Assembly: GCF_008298035.1 (NCBI RefSeq)
Contig: NZ_CP042910.1
Span: forward strand, 7,688,001 to 7,752,000
Direction: 5' to 3'
Source: Gimesia maris
GTDB lineage: Bacteria; Planctomycetota; Planctomycetia; Planctomycetales; Planctomycetaceae
DNA: 64,000 bases
Part shown: positions 9,424 through 18,753 of the stretch, one piece after another
Layout of the letters: the number at the start of each line of letters is the position of its first letter
How positions within the stretch are numbered: the stretch's first letter is position 1
Notes under the pieces: generated by a model
The model's database searches: none
The model's input: the letters and a program-made list of their open reading frames with translations, nothing else
What the model was told of the DNA's origin: nothing
Translations under genes and position numbers: made by a program

Positions 9424-10785
9424 TTACTTATTTTCTTCCAGTTCCTCTTTCAAACCTCTGCGTTCCAGGGTTCGTTCCAGCAGCATATCGTAGATCGGGC
9501 GACTGCCCAGAGATTGCGCGACGATGCTGGCGGTCATACAGGTCACGATCATTGCCGGCAGCAGTTCGAAGCTGTCAGTCATCTCTGCGACCAGCACAAT
9601 CCCCGTCAGCGGTGCCCGTACTGTTGCTGCAAACAGGGCTCCCATCGCCGCAACCGCAAATGTCGCCGCCTGCAGTTCTGCCTGCGGTGCGAGTTCATGC
9701 ACCACATACCCAAAGCTCGTACCTATCAATGCGCCCAGCGCCAACATTGGTGCGAAGATACCGCCGGGCACACCCATTGAATAGCTTAAAAACGTCAACC
9801 CGGCACGCACGACAAGTAACGCCAGCAGAAAGCCGAGCAGGGGGGACTCCGCAAAGATTTCCTTCACCAGCGCTTCACCGCCACCCACATATTCCGGTGC
9901 AATGATCATCAGCGCACCGACCACTGCCCCCACCGACGCCGCGATGACCAGCATCAAGCGGCTGTTCAATCCATCAGAGATCCGCAGGCACTTTAACATC
10001 ACCGAGTTAAAACCGGCCCCCAATACGCCAATCAATGCGCCCAGCAGCAGGTTCAATGACAGAGTCAGCAACAGATTGCCCGGCGGCTGAAAGGTGGGCA
10101 GAGATGCCTGTAACTGAACCGGTAGTTGAGGAAGTGTGCCGAATACCTGATCGTTGACCAGATTCGCCGTGATACTGGCAATAATTACTGCGTGTAACGC
10201 GACAAAACTGTATTGAAATCGAGGCCGGACTTCTTCGATCATAAACAGGATCGCGCCCAGTGGCGCACTGAAGGCAACGCTCAAGCCCGCGGTCGCGCCT
10301 GCGGCCAGAAAGGTATTCAAAGTATGCTTATCCGAGTTCGCTTTTTCACCGACGATCTGACCGACACATCCCCCCAGGTGAATCGTCGGGCCTTCCCGTC
10401 CGAGCACCAGACCCGCCCCCATCGACAGCACGCCACCAATGAATTTCACCGGCAAAACACTCCGCCAGCGGAGCGTCATCAGTTCGCCCATCACGCCTTC
10501 CACTTCCTGAATGCCGCTGCCGGCGGTCTCCGGTGCATATTTCCGTACGAGGACTGCTGCGGTCGCCACCATCGCCGCTCCGATAATTGCAGCTGTCAAT
10601 ATCGTCAGAAAGGCAGAACCGGAAAACGACGTAGAAATCACAGCATAAACATCGATCACTTTATCAAGGCAGTAATGAAAGGCCGATCCCAGTGTACCAA
10701 CCCCCACGCCAATCACCAGCGCCAGCAGATAAATCCACATTGCCGTCTTCAATTCGATACGCTGACTCTCGCCGTCTTCTTCCAT
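9424..10785 (-). CDS. ClC-family chloride channel/exchanger
   Basis: A 453-residue polytopic membrane protein with ClC selectivity motifs: GSGIQE at 89-94 (usual GSGIPE), GREGP at 129-133 with the gating glutamate E131, and GVPGGIFAP in the second half. The proton-pathway glutamate of bacterial antiporters appears conserved in LFMIEEVRPRF, and the central tyrosine is likely the Y of RPIYDMLL. That combination argues for a proton-coupled chloride antiporter rather than a passive channel. No CBS domains follow. The start has AGGA just upstream. It is last in a run of minus-strand membrane and hypothetical genes. Confidence 0.93.
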   Translation of the reverse strand: MEEDGESQRIELKTAMWIYLLALVIGVGVGTLGSAFHYCLDKVIDVYAVISTSFSGSAFLTILTAAIIGAAMVATAAVLVRKYAPETAGSGIQEVEGVMGELMTLRWRSVLPVKFIGGVLSMGAGLVLGREGPTIHLGGCVGQIVGEKANSDKHTLNTFLAAGATAGLSVAFSAPLGAILFMIEEVRPRFQYSFVALHAVIIASITANLVNDQVFGTLPQLPVQLQASLPTFQPPGNLLLTLSLNLLLGALIGVLGAGFNSVMLKCLRISDGLNSRLMLVIAASVGAVVGALMIIAPEYVGGGEALVKEIFAESPLLGFLLALLVVRAGLTFLSYSMGVPGGIFAPMLALGALIGTSFGYVVHELAPQAELQAATFAVAAMGALFAATVRAPLTGIVLVAEMTDSFELLPAMIVTCMTASIVAQSLGSRPIYDMLLERTLERRGLKEELEENK

Positions 10786-10892
10786 TCCTGCATCCTGTAG
10801 CTGGTCAGTGGGATTTGTTCCAGAACAATGCTGTTCACAGACAAAGCACGATAACAGGAATCGGGAAAAAATGGTACCTTTTTAAGGCACGT

Positions 10893-11183
10893 TCAAAAAA
10901 GCCATTCGAGAGGGATTCCTACCCAGAGAACGATGTATCCCAGAGCAAAGAAAAAGCAGATCAGCATCCCGGACAGCAGTCCACTCAGGGGATAGCGTAA
11001 AGCGGTACCGCCGGCCGTCAGAAAGATACAGGCGGCTATCCCTTTTCCAAACGCCTGGCGGATGTGATCCTGCGACAGAGAGAGTTCGACCACACTGACA
11101 TAGAGATGAAACTGGGCTACAGCGATCAGCATCACCAGGGTCAGCACACTCAACTTCGCGATTTTCATCAGTCCCGCAGTCAT
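10893..11183 (-). CDS. Small membrane protein (96 aa), hypothetical
   Basis: A 96-residue protein with three hydrophobic segments: about residues 8-28 (AKLSVLTLVMLIAVAQFHLY), 46-62 and 68-92 (SGMLICFFFALGYIVLWVGI). It has no recognisable family motif. It lies between the ClC transporter and a hypothetical gene on the same strand, about 107 bases upstream of the transporter start, so it could share a transcript. I do not recognise it and propose no role. Confidence 0.6.
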   Translation of the reverse strand: MTAGLMKIAKLSVLTLVMLIAVAQFHLYVSVVELSLSQDHIRQAFGKGIAACIFLTAGGTALRYPLSGLLSGMLICFFFALGYIVLWVGIPLEWLF

Positions 11184-11248
11184 ATGATTTTATTCCAGTG
11201 AGGATTCAATATTGAAAGATCATTTCATGCAATGGACTCGCTTCTGGT

Positions 11249-12016
11249 TTAACCAGGTCGGCAAGTAAGTGTGGAAATGATTTCATATTCTTCAATCCAT
11301 TCGAATCGATCTTCCCAGCATTCGACCACAAGTACTGCTTTACCACTGCCGGTTCGAAACTCAAACATGTCCTCCAGCTCATAATCTTCATCCGAGCCCA
11401 GCGCTTGAGAATATCGCAGCTCAAAATCAAGATTGTTACCATCTGTCGCTTCGAAGTAGATGCGAGCCACATCTTTCATTTTAGATTCGACCGTAGTGCG
11501 TTTGAAGGTGACTTCCGCCGGCCCGTTGATGTCATCACGATAGTCGACTTCAGAGATCCGAAACACAAAACCAGCTACGTCAATTTCGCCCCCTTCCAGT
11601 AATTCGAACGGTTTCGATTTGACGGGAGTAATTCCACTCGCCGTTGAAATCAGAAGATCCCCCCGGGCAATCAACCTTGTCGCGGCGGCTGCTGGCGCAC
11701 TGTTTCCAGACAGATCGATCGTTGCAGCACTGAATTCGGGAGAGGGACCTGAGCCCGTAGCACCTCCTCCATTCGCCAACAGATCAAATCCGGTATCATC
11801 GTGAAACGATTTCAGTTCCGACTCAAACGCTTCCGTCCATAAACCGGTAATGTAATCTGCGGGTGACGAAATCAATACTTCAAGTCTGGTATGCGGGTCG
11901 CTGTCATACGGATTATGAAGAAATTCATCGTGGCGTAATCGTTCCAGCTTGGGTTGAAATGGATTGTACAGAACATACAAGGCAATCGGTTCAAAACTAA
12001 AGGGGCTGACTGACAT
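11249..12016 (-). CDS. Hypothetical protein (255 aa)
   Basis: A 255-residue acidic, probably cytoplasmic protein without a signal peptide or membrane segments. The N-terminal region contains a Gly/Ser/Ala-rich stretch (NGGGATGSGPSPEF) between a helical part and a beta-rich C-terminal half (VTFKRTTVESKMKDVARIYFEA...GKAVLVVECWEDRFEWIEEYEI). AGGA lies about 8 bases before the ATG. It follows the 168-residue membrane protein on the same strand with an 80-base gap. I do not recognise the family. Confidence 0.7.
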   Translation of the reverse strand: MSVSPFSFEPIALYVLYNPFQPKLERLRHDEFLHNPYDSDPHTRLEVLISSPADYITGLWTEAFESELKSFHDDTGFDLLANGGGATGSGPSPEFSAATIDLSGNSAPAAAATRLIARGDLLISTASGITPVKSKPFELLEGGEIDVAGFVFRISEVDYRDDINGPAEVTFKRTTVESKMKDVARIYFEATDGNNLDFELRYSQALGSDEDYELEDMFEFRTGSGKAVLVVECWEDRFEWIEEYEIISTLTCRPG

Positions 12017-12096
12017 CTGCTATTCCTGAAGATGATGCGCTGGTCTGTCAGTTGTGACGCATACCCAGACAAACGACGCACTATGGATGCTGTTAC

Positions 12097-12603
12097 TTAA
12101 ACGCCGCCTGTCAACATAAGCCACACGCCTGTCAGATTCAACATTAATGTCACCACAAGTGTCAGGTAGCTGCAAATCACAACGGGCCAGTTAATCTGAG
12201 AATCTGCCTGGGATTGATCAACAAGTGAAAGCGTCATCGTAATGCCGACGATCAGGGTGATCCCGCCTTGCAGAATCACAGTGACGTAGACTTCCAGATC
12301 CGGTAGCCACAGGTAGGAAAGTCCATTCAACAGACTGTAGACCGTCACCAGAGTCAACAGTGTTCCGCCGACTTGTGTCGTTGCATCGTTTTTCTGGCTA
12401 GTGTCTCGAAATCGCAAGGACCAGAGCAATATCCAGAACATCAGTAATACTGTCAGGCACCAGACGGCTCTAAACCACCCTGGATCATTCCTCACAAACA
12501 GAAAATAAAGGCTCAGGTTGAATGCGACAATCAGTAGAAGATTGATCGACAGCAATAGCCGGTCAACACTGAATCGTTTCAACCGTGGAGAAACTGTTTG
12601 CAT
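12097..12603 (-). CDS. Integral membrane protein (168 aa), hypothetical
   Basis: A 168-residue protein with about five hydrophobic segments (for example LLLSINLLLIVAFNLSLYFLFV, VWCLTVLLMFWILLWSLRF, VTVILQGGITLIVGITMTLSLV and VVICSYLTLVVTLMLNLTGVWLML). No conserved catalytic or transport motif is visible. It starts 34 bases after the stop of the large AsmA-like gene on the same strand, which suggests cotranscription. Function unknown. Confidence 0.7.
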   Translation of the reverse strand: MQTVSPRLKRFSVDRLLLSINLLLIVAFNLSLYFLFVRNDPGWFRAVWCLTVLLMFWILLWSLRFRDTSQKNDATTQVGGTLLTLVTVYSLLNGLSYLWLPDLEVYVTVILQGGITLIVGITMTLSLVDQSQADSQINWPVVICSYLTLVVTLMLNLTGVWLMLTGGV

Positions 12604-12636
12604 CAGACCACCCGAGTACGAGTCAACGCATTTCGA

Positions 12637-15600
12637 TCACAGTCCCTGTTTACGTTTGAGTTTTTCCAGCCGTTTCTGTTCGCGACGTTCTTCACGTTCT
12701 TTGCGACGCTCCTCACGTTCTTTCTGAATCCGCTCCATCTCTTCGGGCGTTCGTTCGGGGAACAGGCTTTGAATCTGTGCCCCCACGCCACTGCCTAAAA
12801 CAGCATCCAGTGCATTGACTCCCATCTGCTTGGCGTAGTTGCCAACCTGGCTCATGTCGACTTTGGGTTTCTTCAAGGTCCCGCCAATCGGCAGTCGCAG
12901 TGGCTTACTGATGAGCGCTTTTACAAACGGCTTGTCACTGTCTTCCGAAATCAGATTGCCGAACCCGACTTCCGCCACCAGATCCAGCGATTCATCCAGA
13001 CCAACTGAACCCGTGGTTCGGATCGTGACCCCCTTCATCTGCACTTCAAACGGAGAATGAAAGACCCGACCATCAATCATATGATAATGCAACGCCTGAT
13101 TCTGCACCTGTAGGAATACCGAATCCGAGCTGATTAATCGACTCGACCGATTGATATTCACGATCGATAGCACCTGATCGATTTTTTCCGCTAACGCATC
13201 AAACAACGGCCCCGGCTTGACCTTTGTCGATTTGACGAGCAGCGTCCCCTTTGCTTCGCCGAGTTCCGGTTGATCAATGGGAATGATGGCGTAATCCTGG
13301 CTCAGTGAAAACTGCCCCTGAATATTCGTGCTGTTTGCCAGCATCGGTGCGACGTATTTCAGTGAGTTGCGTGTCATCTCGGGCGTGAACTGAAAATTAT
13401 CGATCACATCCCCTTTTTCAAAAACCAGTACTGCCGGTTTCACATCCAGTCGCACAATCGGTGCAATTCTCAGACGGCCTCCACTCACCTGCAGATCAAG
13501 GGGCGTAATATGAATCTGCCCATCCTTGATGGTCGCCTCGATATTGGTCTTACCACTGGTCAAGCCACGGATATTCGCTTTTTCCCAGCCAAACCCGGCT
13601 TCTCCAGTCAAATCATTATACTGATCGGTGGGGACGAACAGTGGTCGCGTATTGGGATACAACGGACGCGGCAGCGGGTTCAGAACCATTTCGCGCGCCT
13701 GATCGTTTGCCGTACTGCCCAGAGGTCCGTTTAAAGTGAACGGTCGGGTCTCGTGACCGACGATCTCGACATCCGGCCCCAGTTTACTGCGGAGCAGGGG
13801 AGTCAGGTTTTCCCAGTCGTAGGTCACTTCCCCCGCCAGTCTGACCTGTTTACGGGTCGACAGCTCTTTGATTTCCCCTTTCGCGGTCAGGTCCAGCATC
13901 TCCGATTGAATCGACATCTGGTTCAAGGTGAGCGAATCCTCGTTCAGATCCTGTAGTGTATCTCCTTCCACGCGCACTTCGGGCTCCTGCCAGCTGATGG
14001 CCCATCCGGGATTACGTTTGCTGGGAACCACTTTCTTCCCGGGTGACACCGGCTCACGTATGGGGGCTTCAATGGCAAATTCTGCAATCGTCGCACGCCA
14101 GTTTGCCAGTCGCGAGGTTTCAGTCACGACCACGTTAGCCTGTCCTTGAATTGTCCCGTAGTATTTCTGTTCGGGTGGCTCTGCCGGATTCTGAAACCAG
14201 AGCGAAAGCGCATGCAGGTCACCATTCATTGACAGTGATCCCACAAACGAAGGCGTGTGAACTTCTTCGTTGGGAAGTTGAACTTCCAGTTTTTCTCCGT
14301 TGACCGCGACTGCGGTACCGCGATAGGTCAGCTTTGACGCCTTGAGCGTTTTCTGTTTCCCGTCCCAGCTTCCCGCCGTTTTTAATTCGGCCCGAGGCTC
14401 ACTGATCCACATGTCGGGTGTCTGAATACGGACGTTTGTCAGATCCAGCGTGGTATTATCGTGGATAAAATATTGATCGCCAATGGAAATGGAAGAAGCA
14501 AACTTGACGTCTCCTGACAGCTGCAGATCCTCCTTCGACAGTGGTCGCACCCGGTCTCCCCAGGAAGCAAGATTGCCCTGCAGTTGAATCTTGAAAGGCA
14601 GCAGCTGCTGACGTGCTTCCTCTTTCGGCTGACGATCAATGGTGGTAGGCGATTCCAGTTTTGCCTGGAACGCATCGGCACCGGAAATCAATGTCACAAT
14701 GAACCGTTCTACATGAATCTGTTGTTCATCCGTTTTCCCTGCACCGTCTACGGTCAGTTTCAATTCTGGTTCCTGCCAGCCCCGCCGATCGGGCATTGCC
14801 AGTTGCAGGTGATCGAAATTCAAAAATGATTTTGTCTCCCATGACTCTCCTGTCACTTTGAAGTCAACTTCGCCATTCATCTTGCCTTTCAAAGCCACCG
14901 CCTGCAGATCGACAAACTGCTCCAATCGTTGTGACAGCTGGTCCAGGTCTGCTTCCAGTCGAAGCTTTAGATCGCTGGCATTGCCACTACCGGTCACTTT
15001 CAGGAAATCGGATTCACACTTCAGGGAACGGATATCAAACGAATCTGGCCCTCTGACAATCTGCATCATCAACGAGACCGGCTGCTGCCAGCGAATTTCC
15101 TGTCCGTTATTACGACCTGTCAGATCTGACGTTTTCAAGTCGATGGCCCATGTCGAGTTCTGATTCTGTTCTGGCTGCTGCGGATCGAAATTGGAAACTC
15201 CAAAGTTAACCGTGCCCGAAGTTATCTGCATGCCCGGTTTCAGATGCATCGTTTCCGGGAGCTGTTTTGCCGTTTCTGCCAGGTCCAGATCGCCGGACAG
15301 TTTGAGCTGGGAATTCAACAACCCCTTCAGCTTTTCCTGTTTGTTTTCATCCTTCAGGTCATCCCAGTTCAATTTCCCCTGCAATGCGACTTTGCCCAAC
15401 TGCGACTCGGCACGGGCTTCTTTGAAATACAACACCCCATCCGCGGCCATCAGGTCAATATTGCCTTTCGCGTAATCGGTCGAGATTTCATCGGTGCCCA
15501 GTAACTCCGGCGCACCAAATACGAGTGGCGCCGCTTCCCAGTTTCCTTTGACGGCAAACCGCGGTGCTTCTTTTGTTCCCGACCATTTAACTTCCATCTC

Positions 15601-16461
15601 GGAATTGGAAATCCCATCCAGGTACGCACCGGGGGACAAGGCACTGACCAGAGGCATTAACTGTTTCAAATCGAAAAAACGGGTTTTGAATTTCAGTGAG
15701 CCCGCTCGTGAAGCGTCTGGTTCACCCGATTTAACTGCACTGACCAGAAATTCAATTTCCGCGGGATTCCTGATCTCTGCATTTTCCCCCACTGGTTCCT
15801 TCCAACTGCCTTCGACCATCACCGGATCGGTGCGCAGTTCGGGGCGTATGACGGTGATATTCATGCCTGTCAGATAGGGTGTGGACTCGTCCGCGGCATT
15901 TACTACATTGAGGTTGAGATCAGAGAGATGCAGCGTCAGCGACTGTTGCGATCCGGTTTTGGGTTCTTCCTGCGCGTCGGGATCTCCCTGCGGATTTTCT
16001 TTCGTTCCTTTATTGATGATGGCCGTCAGCAGATCCTGATTCGCGAGCCCCTGATCGTTGACATACGTCAAAGTCGTCACGCCGTCCACATTCACATCGC
16101 CGATACGCTTGCGGTCCTTCGCCAGTTCCCACAACGTTTTTTTCGTTTGAATCTGATCGATGCGGACCACATCCCGGCCTTCAAAATCTTCCAGCGCCAC
16201 ATTCTGAAACGTCACCGGCTGTCCCCAGCTGAGCGTGACTTCGCCCGTGCGAATCTCACCCGGATAGTTTTTCAGAATGCGGGGCAGAATCGAATCTTTC
16301 AGCGAGGTTCGCGAAACGATCTGTGGAGCAAACCAGAGCAGCACACAGAATCCGATGACCAGCACCAGAAAAATACGACCCATTGAACCGCGCTCGTTCT
16401 TCTGATCTTTCGCTGAGCTGCTGTCTGTCGATTTGGCCTTGGTTGTTTCTGACTGGGACAT
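12637..16461 (-). CDS. Large AsmA-like protein (about 1270 aa)
   Basis: One N-terminal membrane segment (MGRIFLVLVIGFCVLLWFAP) is followed by a very long, beta-rich, repetitive region. Its phrases (VNVDGVTTLTYVNDQG, LQGKLNWDDL, VSGGRLRIAPIVRL) and its C-terminal LPIGGTLKKPKVDMSQV resemble AsmA/TamB-type envelope proteins, thought to form long lipid-transport channels between membranes. The last 40 residues are an Arg/Glu/Lys-rich coil. The frame could start at 16587, but the ATG at 16461 has AGGA eight bases upstream and places the anchor near the N-terminus. A role in outer-membrane homeostasis is inferred from family resemblance. Confidence 0.75.
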   Translation of the reverse strand: MSQSETTKAKSTDSSSAKDQKNERGSMGRIFLVLVIGFCVLLWFAPQIVSRTSLKDSILPRILKNYPGEIRTGEVTLSWGQPVTFQNVALEDFEGRDVVRIDQIQTKKTLWELAKDRKRIGDVNVDGVTTLTYVNDQGLANQDLLTAIINKGTKENPQGDPDAQEEPKTGSQQSLTLHLSDLNLNVVNAADESTPYLTGMNITVIRPELRTDPVMVEGSWKEPVGENAEIRNPAEIEFLVSAVKSGEPDASRAGSLKFKTRFFDLKQLMPLVSALSPGAYLDGISNSEMEVKWSGTKEAPRFAVKGNWEAAPLVFGAPELLGTDEISTDYAKGNIDLMAADGVLYFKEARAESQLGKVALQGKLNWDDLKDENKQEKLKGLLNSQLKLSGDLDLAETAKQLPETMHLKPGMQITSGTVNFGVSNFDPQQPEQNQNSTWAIDLKTSDLTGRNNGQEIRWQQPVSLMMQIVRGPDSFDIRSLKCESDFLKVTGSGNASDLKLRLEADLDQLSQRLEQFVDLQAVALKGKMNGEVDFKVTGESWETKSFLNFDHLQLAMPDRRGWQEPELKLTVDGAGKTDEQQIHVERFIVTLISGADAFQAKLESPTTIDRQPKEEARQQLLPFKIQLQGNLASWGDRVRPLSKEDLQLSGDVKFASSISIGDQYFIHDNTTLDLTNVRIQTPDMWISEPRAELKTAGSWDGKQKTLKASKLTYRGTAVAVNGEKLEVQLPNEEVHTPSFVGSLSMNGDLHALSLWFQNPAEPPEQKYYGTIQGQANVVVTETSRLANWRATIAEFAIEAPIREPVSPGKKVVPSKRNPGWAISWQEPEVRVEGDTLQDLNEDSLTLNQMSIQSEMLDLTAKGEIKELSTRKQVRLAGEVTYDWENLTPLLRSKLGPDVEIVGHETRPFTLNGPLGSTANDQAREMVLNPLPRPLYPNTRPLFVPTDQYNDLTGEAGFGWEKANIRGLTSGKTNIEATIKDGQIHITPLDLQVSGGRLRIAPIVRLDVKPAVLVFEKGDVIDNFQFTPEMTRNSLKYVAPMLANSTNIQGQFSLSQDYAIIPIDQPELGEAKGTLLVKSTKVKPGPLFDALAEKIDQVLSIVNINRSSRLISSDSVFLQVQNQALHYHMIDGRVFHSPFEVQMKGVTIRTTGSVGLDESLDLVAEVGFGNLISEDSDKPFVKALISKPLRLPIGGTLKKPKVDMSQVGNYAKQMGVNALDAVLGSGVGAQIQSLFPERTPEEMERIQKEREERRKEREERREQKRLEKLKRKQGL

Positions 16462-16750
16462 GACTGATCCTGTGTTTGAGTCCGTTGTGCAGGATGAACC
16501 CGATGCAGGGCATTCGTGATAATCATCCGTGTCTGCTGTTCGGCTGCCCGCTGTGGTAACTATATGGGGAATTTCTGGCAGCGACAATGTTCGAACCGGA
16601 AAGATTCCCGCTTCCCAGTCAGGATATTCGCTGAAAACAAACGATTTCCTGATTTGGATTTCCCTGAAACAGTGTTATTCACGGGGATGACTGCCTATGA
16701 TAGAAGCAGACGCTGTTTGATATTTTCTGTGTGTTTATTGATATAAGTGA

Positions 16751-17362
16751 ATGAGAATGGAAACCTTAAAAGCAATTGAAGCAAGACGTTCTGTCAAATC
16801 ATACCATCCCGATCATCAGATGACCGACGAGGAAATCAACAAACTCCTCACTTATACGCTGCTTTCTCCCACAGCCTTTAATATTCAACACTGGCGATTT
16901 GTCGTAGTCAAAGATCCTGAATTGCGGCAGAAAATTCGCGAAGCCTCCTGGAATCAGGCACAGGTCACCGATGCCTCCCTGCTGGTTGTCATCTGCGCTG
17001 ACATGAAGTCCTGGCAGAAAGATCCGATGCGGTACTGGCAGAATGCCCCGGAACCGGTTCAGCAGGCGCTGGTCCCCATGATCTTGTCATTTTATAAAAA
17101 CGAAGAACAACTGGAGCGCGATGAAGCACAGCGCTCCTGTGGCATGGCTGCTCAAACCATGATGCTGGTTGCCAAAGACATGGGTTACGATACCTGTCCT
17201 ATGGATGGTTTTGACTTCGAAAAAGTCGCCGATCTGATCAATCTGCCTGAGGATTTCCTCATCTCCATGTTCGTCGTGGTCGGAAAACCGGTTCGCCCCG
17301 CCAATGAACGGGGAGGACAGTTGTCACTGGATGAGGTGCTGATTTACGATCGTTTTGAATAA
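16751..17362 (+). CDS. Nitroreductase-family protein
   Basis: A 203-residue flavoprotein of the nitroreductase superfamily. The FMN-binding N-terminal motif is EARRSVKSYHPDHQMTDEEI, followed by the dimer-interface segment LLSPTAFNIQHWRFVVVKDP. The later SCGMAAQTMMLVAKDMGYDTCPMDGFD and LISMFVVVGKP are the usual second-half blocks. These proteins reduce nitro compounds, quinones or flavins with NAD(P)H; the natural substrate is not evident. An ATG at 16757, two codons in, is an alternative start. The gene is alone, with the NRAMP-family gene 90 bases downstream. Confidence 0.9.
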   Translation: MRMETLKAIEARRSVKSYHPDHQMTDEEINKLLTYTLLSPTAFNIQHWRFVVVKDPELRQKIREASWNQAQVTDASLLVVICADMKSWQKDPMRYWQNAPEPVQQALVPMILSFYKNEEQLERDEAQRSCGMAAQTMMLVAKDMGYDTCPMDGFDFEKVADLINLPEDFLISMFVVVGKPVRPANERGGQLSLDEVLIYDRFE

Positions 17363-17451
17363 AAAACCTCGTCGAACCCTCAATTTCCACACCCAGTTTG
17401 GTAAGATGCAGCCTATTACTAACTTATATTTAGAAATACGGTATCTCATCC

Positions 17452-18723
17452 ATGAACGACCAGCCGCCCACCAGTTTCTTCAAACGTCTTCTCGCCAGCC
17501 TGGGTCCCGCCATTATTACGGCGTCAGTAGTACTCGGGCCGGGCAGTATTCTGTCGGCTTCTAAAATCGGCCATACCTACGCCTACCAGATGAGCTGGGT
17601 CCTGGTCATTGCCGTCATCATGATGATCGCCATGACGGCACTCTCAGCCCGACTCGGAATTCAACTCAAGGGCACGATCTGCGACGAACTGGCAGAACGC
17701 GCGGGTCGACCGGTGGCTGCTGCGACCGGGGTCATCCTGTTCTTAATCGCCGCCTGTTTTCAATTCAGTAACAACCTCGGCGTGCTGGCGGCAGTCGAAC
17801 CGTTCATGAAAGAAGGCAACGATTATTCTCTTGCCATCATCATCGGCATGAATGCCTTCATCATTCTGGCACTCTACGGTTTCAAACACCTGTATGGTGT
17901 GATTGAAAAACTGATGAAGCTGCTGGTCGCGATCATGATCATCGCTTTTGCCATCAATCTGTTTCAGGTCAAGCCGGACTGGCTGAAAGCAATCGCAGGA
18001 CTCATCCCGTCTCTGCCCGAACAGGCTGCCAACGGCGCCGGAATGCAAGAAGTCATGACGCCTATCGTCGCGATGTATGCCACCACATTCTCCGTCGCGG
18101 GTGCTTTTTATCAGTCCTATCTGGTACGTCAGAAAGGCTGGACCCGGGCAAACCTCAAACAGGGGCTCATCGATTCCACACTTGGCATCAGTATGCTGGG
18201 ACTGATTACGTTAATGGTACTGATCACCGCTGCCAAAGTGCTATACCAGAATCCAGACGTTGAAACTTTGACCTCCGTCTCTGATGTCGCCACCAGCCTT
18301 GAACCCGGTTTTGGTAAATCGGCCATGGTGATTTTCTCACTGGGGATTTTTGCCGGTGCCTTCAGTTCGTTCCTGGTCAACGCCATGATTGGCGGTTCGA
18401 TCCTGGCCGATGGTTTCGGACTGGGTGGCTATATCGATCAGAAATGGCCCAAACTGTTTACGGTGTTCGCTCTCATGGTCGGGATGGCAGTGGCCATCTA
18501 TACAAAAACCATGGGACAAAAGCCGGTAGGATTGATCATCTTTGCTCAGTCACTGACGGTACTGGGTATTCCGATGCTGGCCATCGCCATGCTCTGGCTG
18601 GCGACACGTGCCGACATGAAAGGTGAGAACGCCATCCCCGCCTGGATGAAAATCCTTGGGTTCATTGGTTTGATCACATCCGTTCTGCTGGCGATCCGCA
18701 CTGCCGTCAATTTGCTCAGTTGA
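17452..18723 (+). CDS. NRAMP-family transporter with atypical metal-site motifs
   Basis: A 423-residue polytopic membrane protein with about eleven hydrophobic segments and the NRAMP layout. The helix 1 motif, normally DPGN, reads GPGS at residues 29-32, and the helix 6 region, normally MPH, reads FSVAGAFYQSYLV. The residues that coordinate Mn2+ or Fe2+ in classical NRAMP/MntH are therefore substituted. This places it in a divergent branch annotated only as divalent-cation transporters; its substrate should not be assumed to be manganese. There is no adjacent regulator or riboswitch-like leader. Confidence 0.85.
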   Translation: MNDQPPTSFFKRLLASLGPAIITASVVLGPGSILSASKIGHTYAYQMSWVLVIAVIMMIAMTALSARLGIQLKGTICDELAERAGRPVAAATGVILFLIAACFQFSNNLGVLAAVEPFMKEGNDYSLAIIIGMNAFIILALYGFKHLYGVIEKLMKLLVAIMIIAFAINLFQVKPDWLKAIAGLIPSLPEQAANGAGMQEVMTPIVAMYATTFSVAGAFYQSYLVRQKGWTRANLKQGLIDSTLGISMLGLITLMVLITAAKVLYQNPDVETLTSVSDVATSLEPGFGKSAMVIFSLGIFAGAFSSFLVNAMIGGSILADGFGLGGYIDQKWPKLFTVFALMVGMAVAIYTKTMGQKPVGLIIFAQSLTVLGIPMLAIAMLWLATRADMKGENAIPAWMKILGFIGLITSVLLAIRTAVNLLS

Positions 18724-18753
18724 TCAGAGAGATTCGCTGACATTGCTGCACGC

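Noticed and set aside
16462-16587. N-terminal extension of the AsmA-like protein
   Set aside because: The ATG at 16461 has AGGA at proper spacing, and the extension puts 42 unstructured residues before the usual short cytoplasmic tail.
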